Shown here piece by piece: positions 14,043 to 14,084 of a stretch of 14,084 nucleotides of DNA; within the stretch, counting starts at the first letter, position 1; each line of letters starts with the position of its first letter. This DNA comes from DATBHM01 sp036557505 (GTDB lineage Bacteria > Actinomycetota > UBA4738 > JACQTL01). Position numbers and translations under genes: made by a program. The stretch is from positions 1 to 14,084 of the forward strand of contig DATBHM010000035.1 of the NCBI GenBank assembly GCA_036557505.1, written 5' to 3'. Below the pieces are notes generated by a model. The model made no database searches. It was not told the origin of the DNA and worked only from the letters and a program-made list of their open reading frames with translations.

Positions 14043-14084
14043 GCGAACAGGAAATCCTGACGTACCGGCCGGACCCCTCCGAGT
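14039..14084 (+). CDS. Start of an unidentified gene (3' end outside window)
   Basis: An ATG at 14039 overlaps the hydrolase stop as ATGA and opens a frame reading MSEQEILTYRPDPSE up to the window edge. The overlap repeats the coupling seen between the previous two genes, so it is probably the third gene of the same operon. Fifteen residues are too few to name a family. Confidence 0.6.
   Translation, partial: MSEQEILTYRPDPSE

Noticed and set aside
1..14084. CRISPR arrays, tRNA or rRNA genes
   Set aside because: Reading both strands I found no regularly spaced repeats, cloverleaf sequences or rRNA-like stretches. No stretch over 300 bases lacks a gene.

Overview
The window is very GC-rich (roughly 70% or more by eye), with almost every third codon position G or C and frequent GTG starts. 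It carries an F420-type NADPH oxidoreductase, an Ada-AlkA fusion and apparently leaderless genes. Together these point to an actinobacterium or a close high-GC relative, perhaps a deep-branching or uncultured one. The class cannot be fixed from this stretch. I see no rRNA, tRNA, CRISPR array, transposase, integrase or phage gene; it reads as chromosomal.

Layout. Positions 1-384 hold the 3' end of an NTF2/SnoaL-like gene. A secreted TIGR03118-family protein follows (503-1600). It converges on a minus-strand block: a flippase-like integral membrane protein (1640-2767) downstream of an F420-dependent NADP oxidoreductase-like enzyme (2795-3469), then a secreted two-domain cupredoxin (3601-4209). 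The cupredoxin diverges from an Ada/AraC/AlkA DNA-repair fusion (4366-5820), which is followed 34 bases later by an MFS exporter (5855-7105). A structured spacer precedes an MprF-like lysyltransferase membrane protein (7198-8940).

The most unusual part is 8976-11424. Two tandem paralogous genes of no recognised function (9064-10182 and 10300-11424) each encode four membrane helices and a long Pro/Asp/Glu-rich tail. Each is preceded by the same two-block promoter-like element: 14 identical bases, 10 unlike bases, then 13 identical bases. The two genes are separated by a perfect 11-bp hairpin.

The window ends with a probable catabolic operon: an APC amino-acid permease (11569-13170), a proline-iminopeptidase-like hydrolase (13167-14042) and the first codons of another gene (14039 onward). 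These are joined by GTGA and ATGA overlaps, suggesting linked uptake and cleavage of amino acids or small peptides. The rest looks like unrelated envelope, redox and repair functions in short transcription units.
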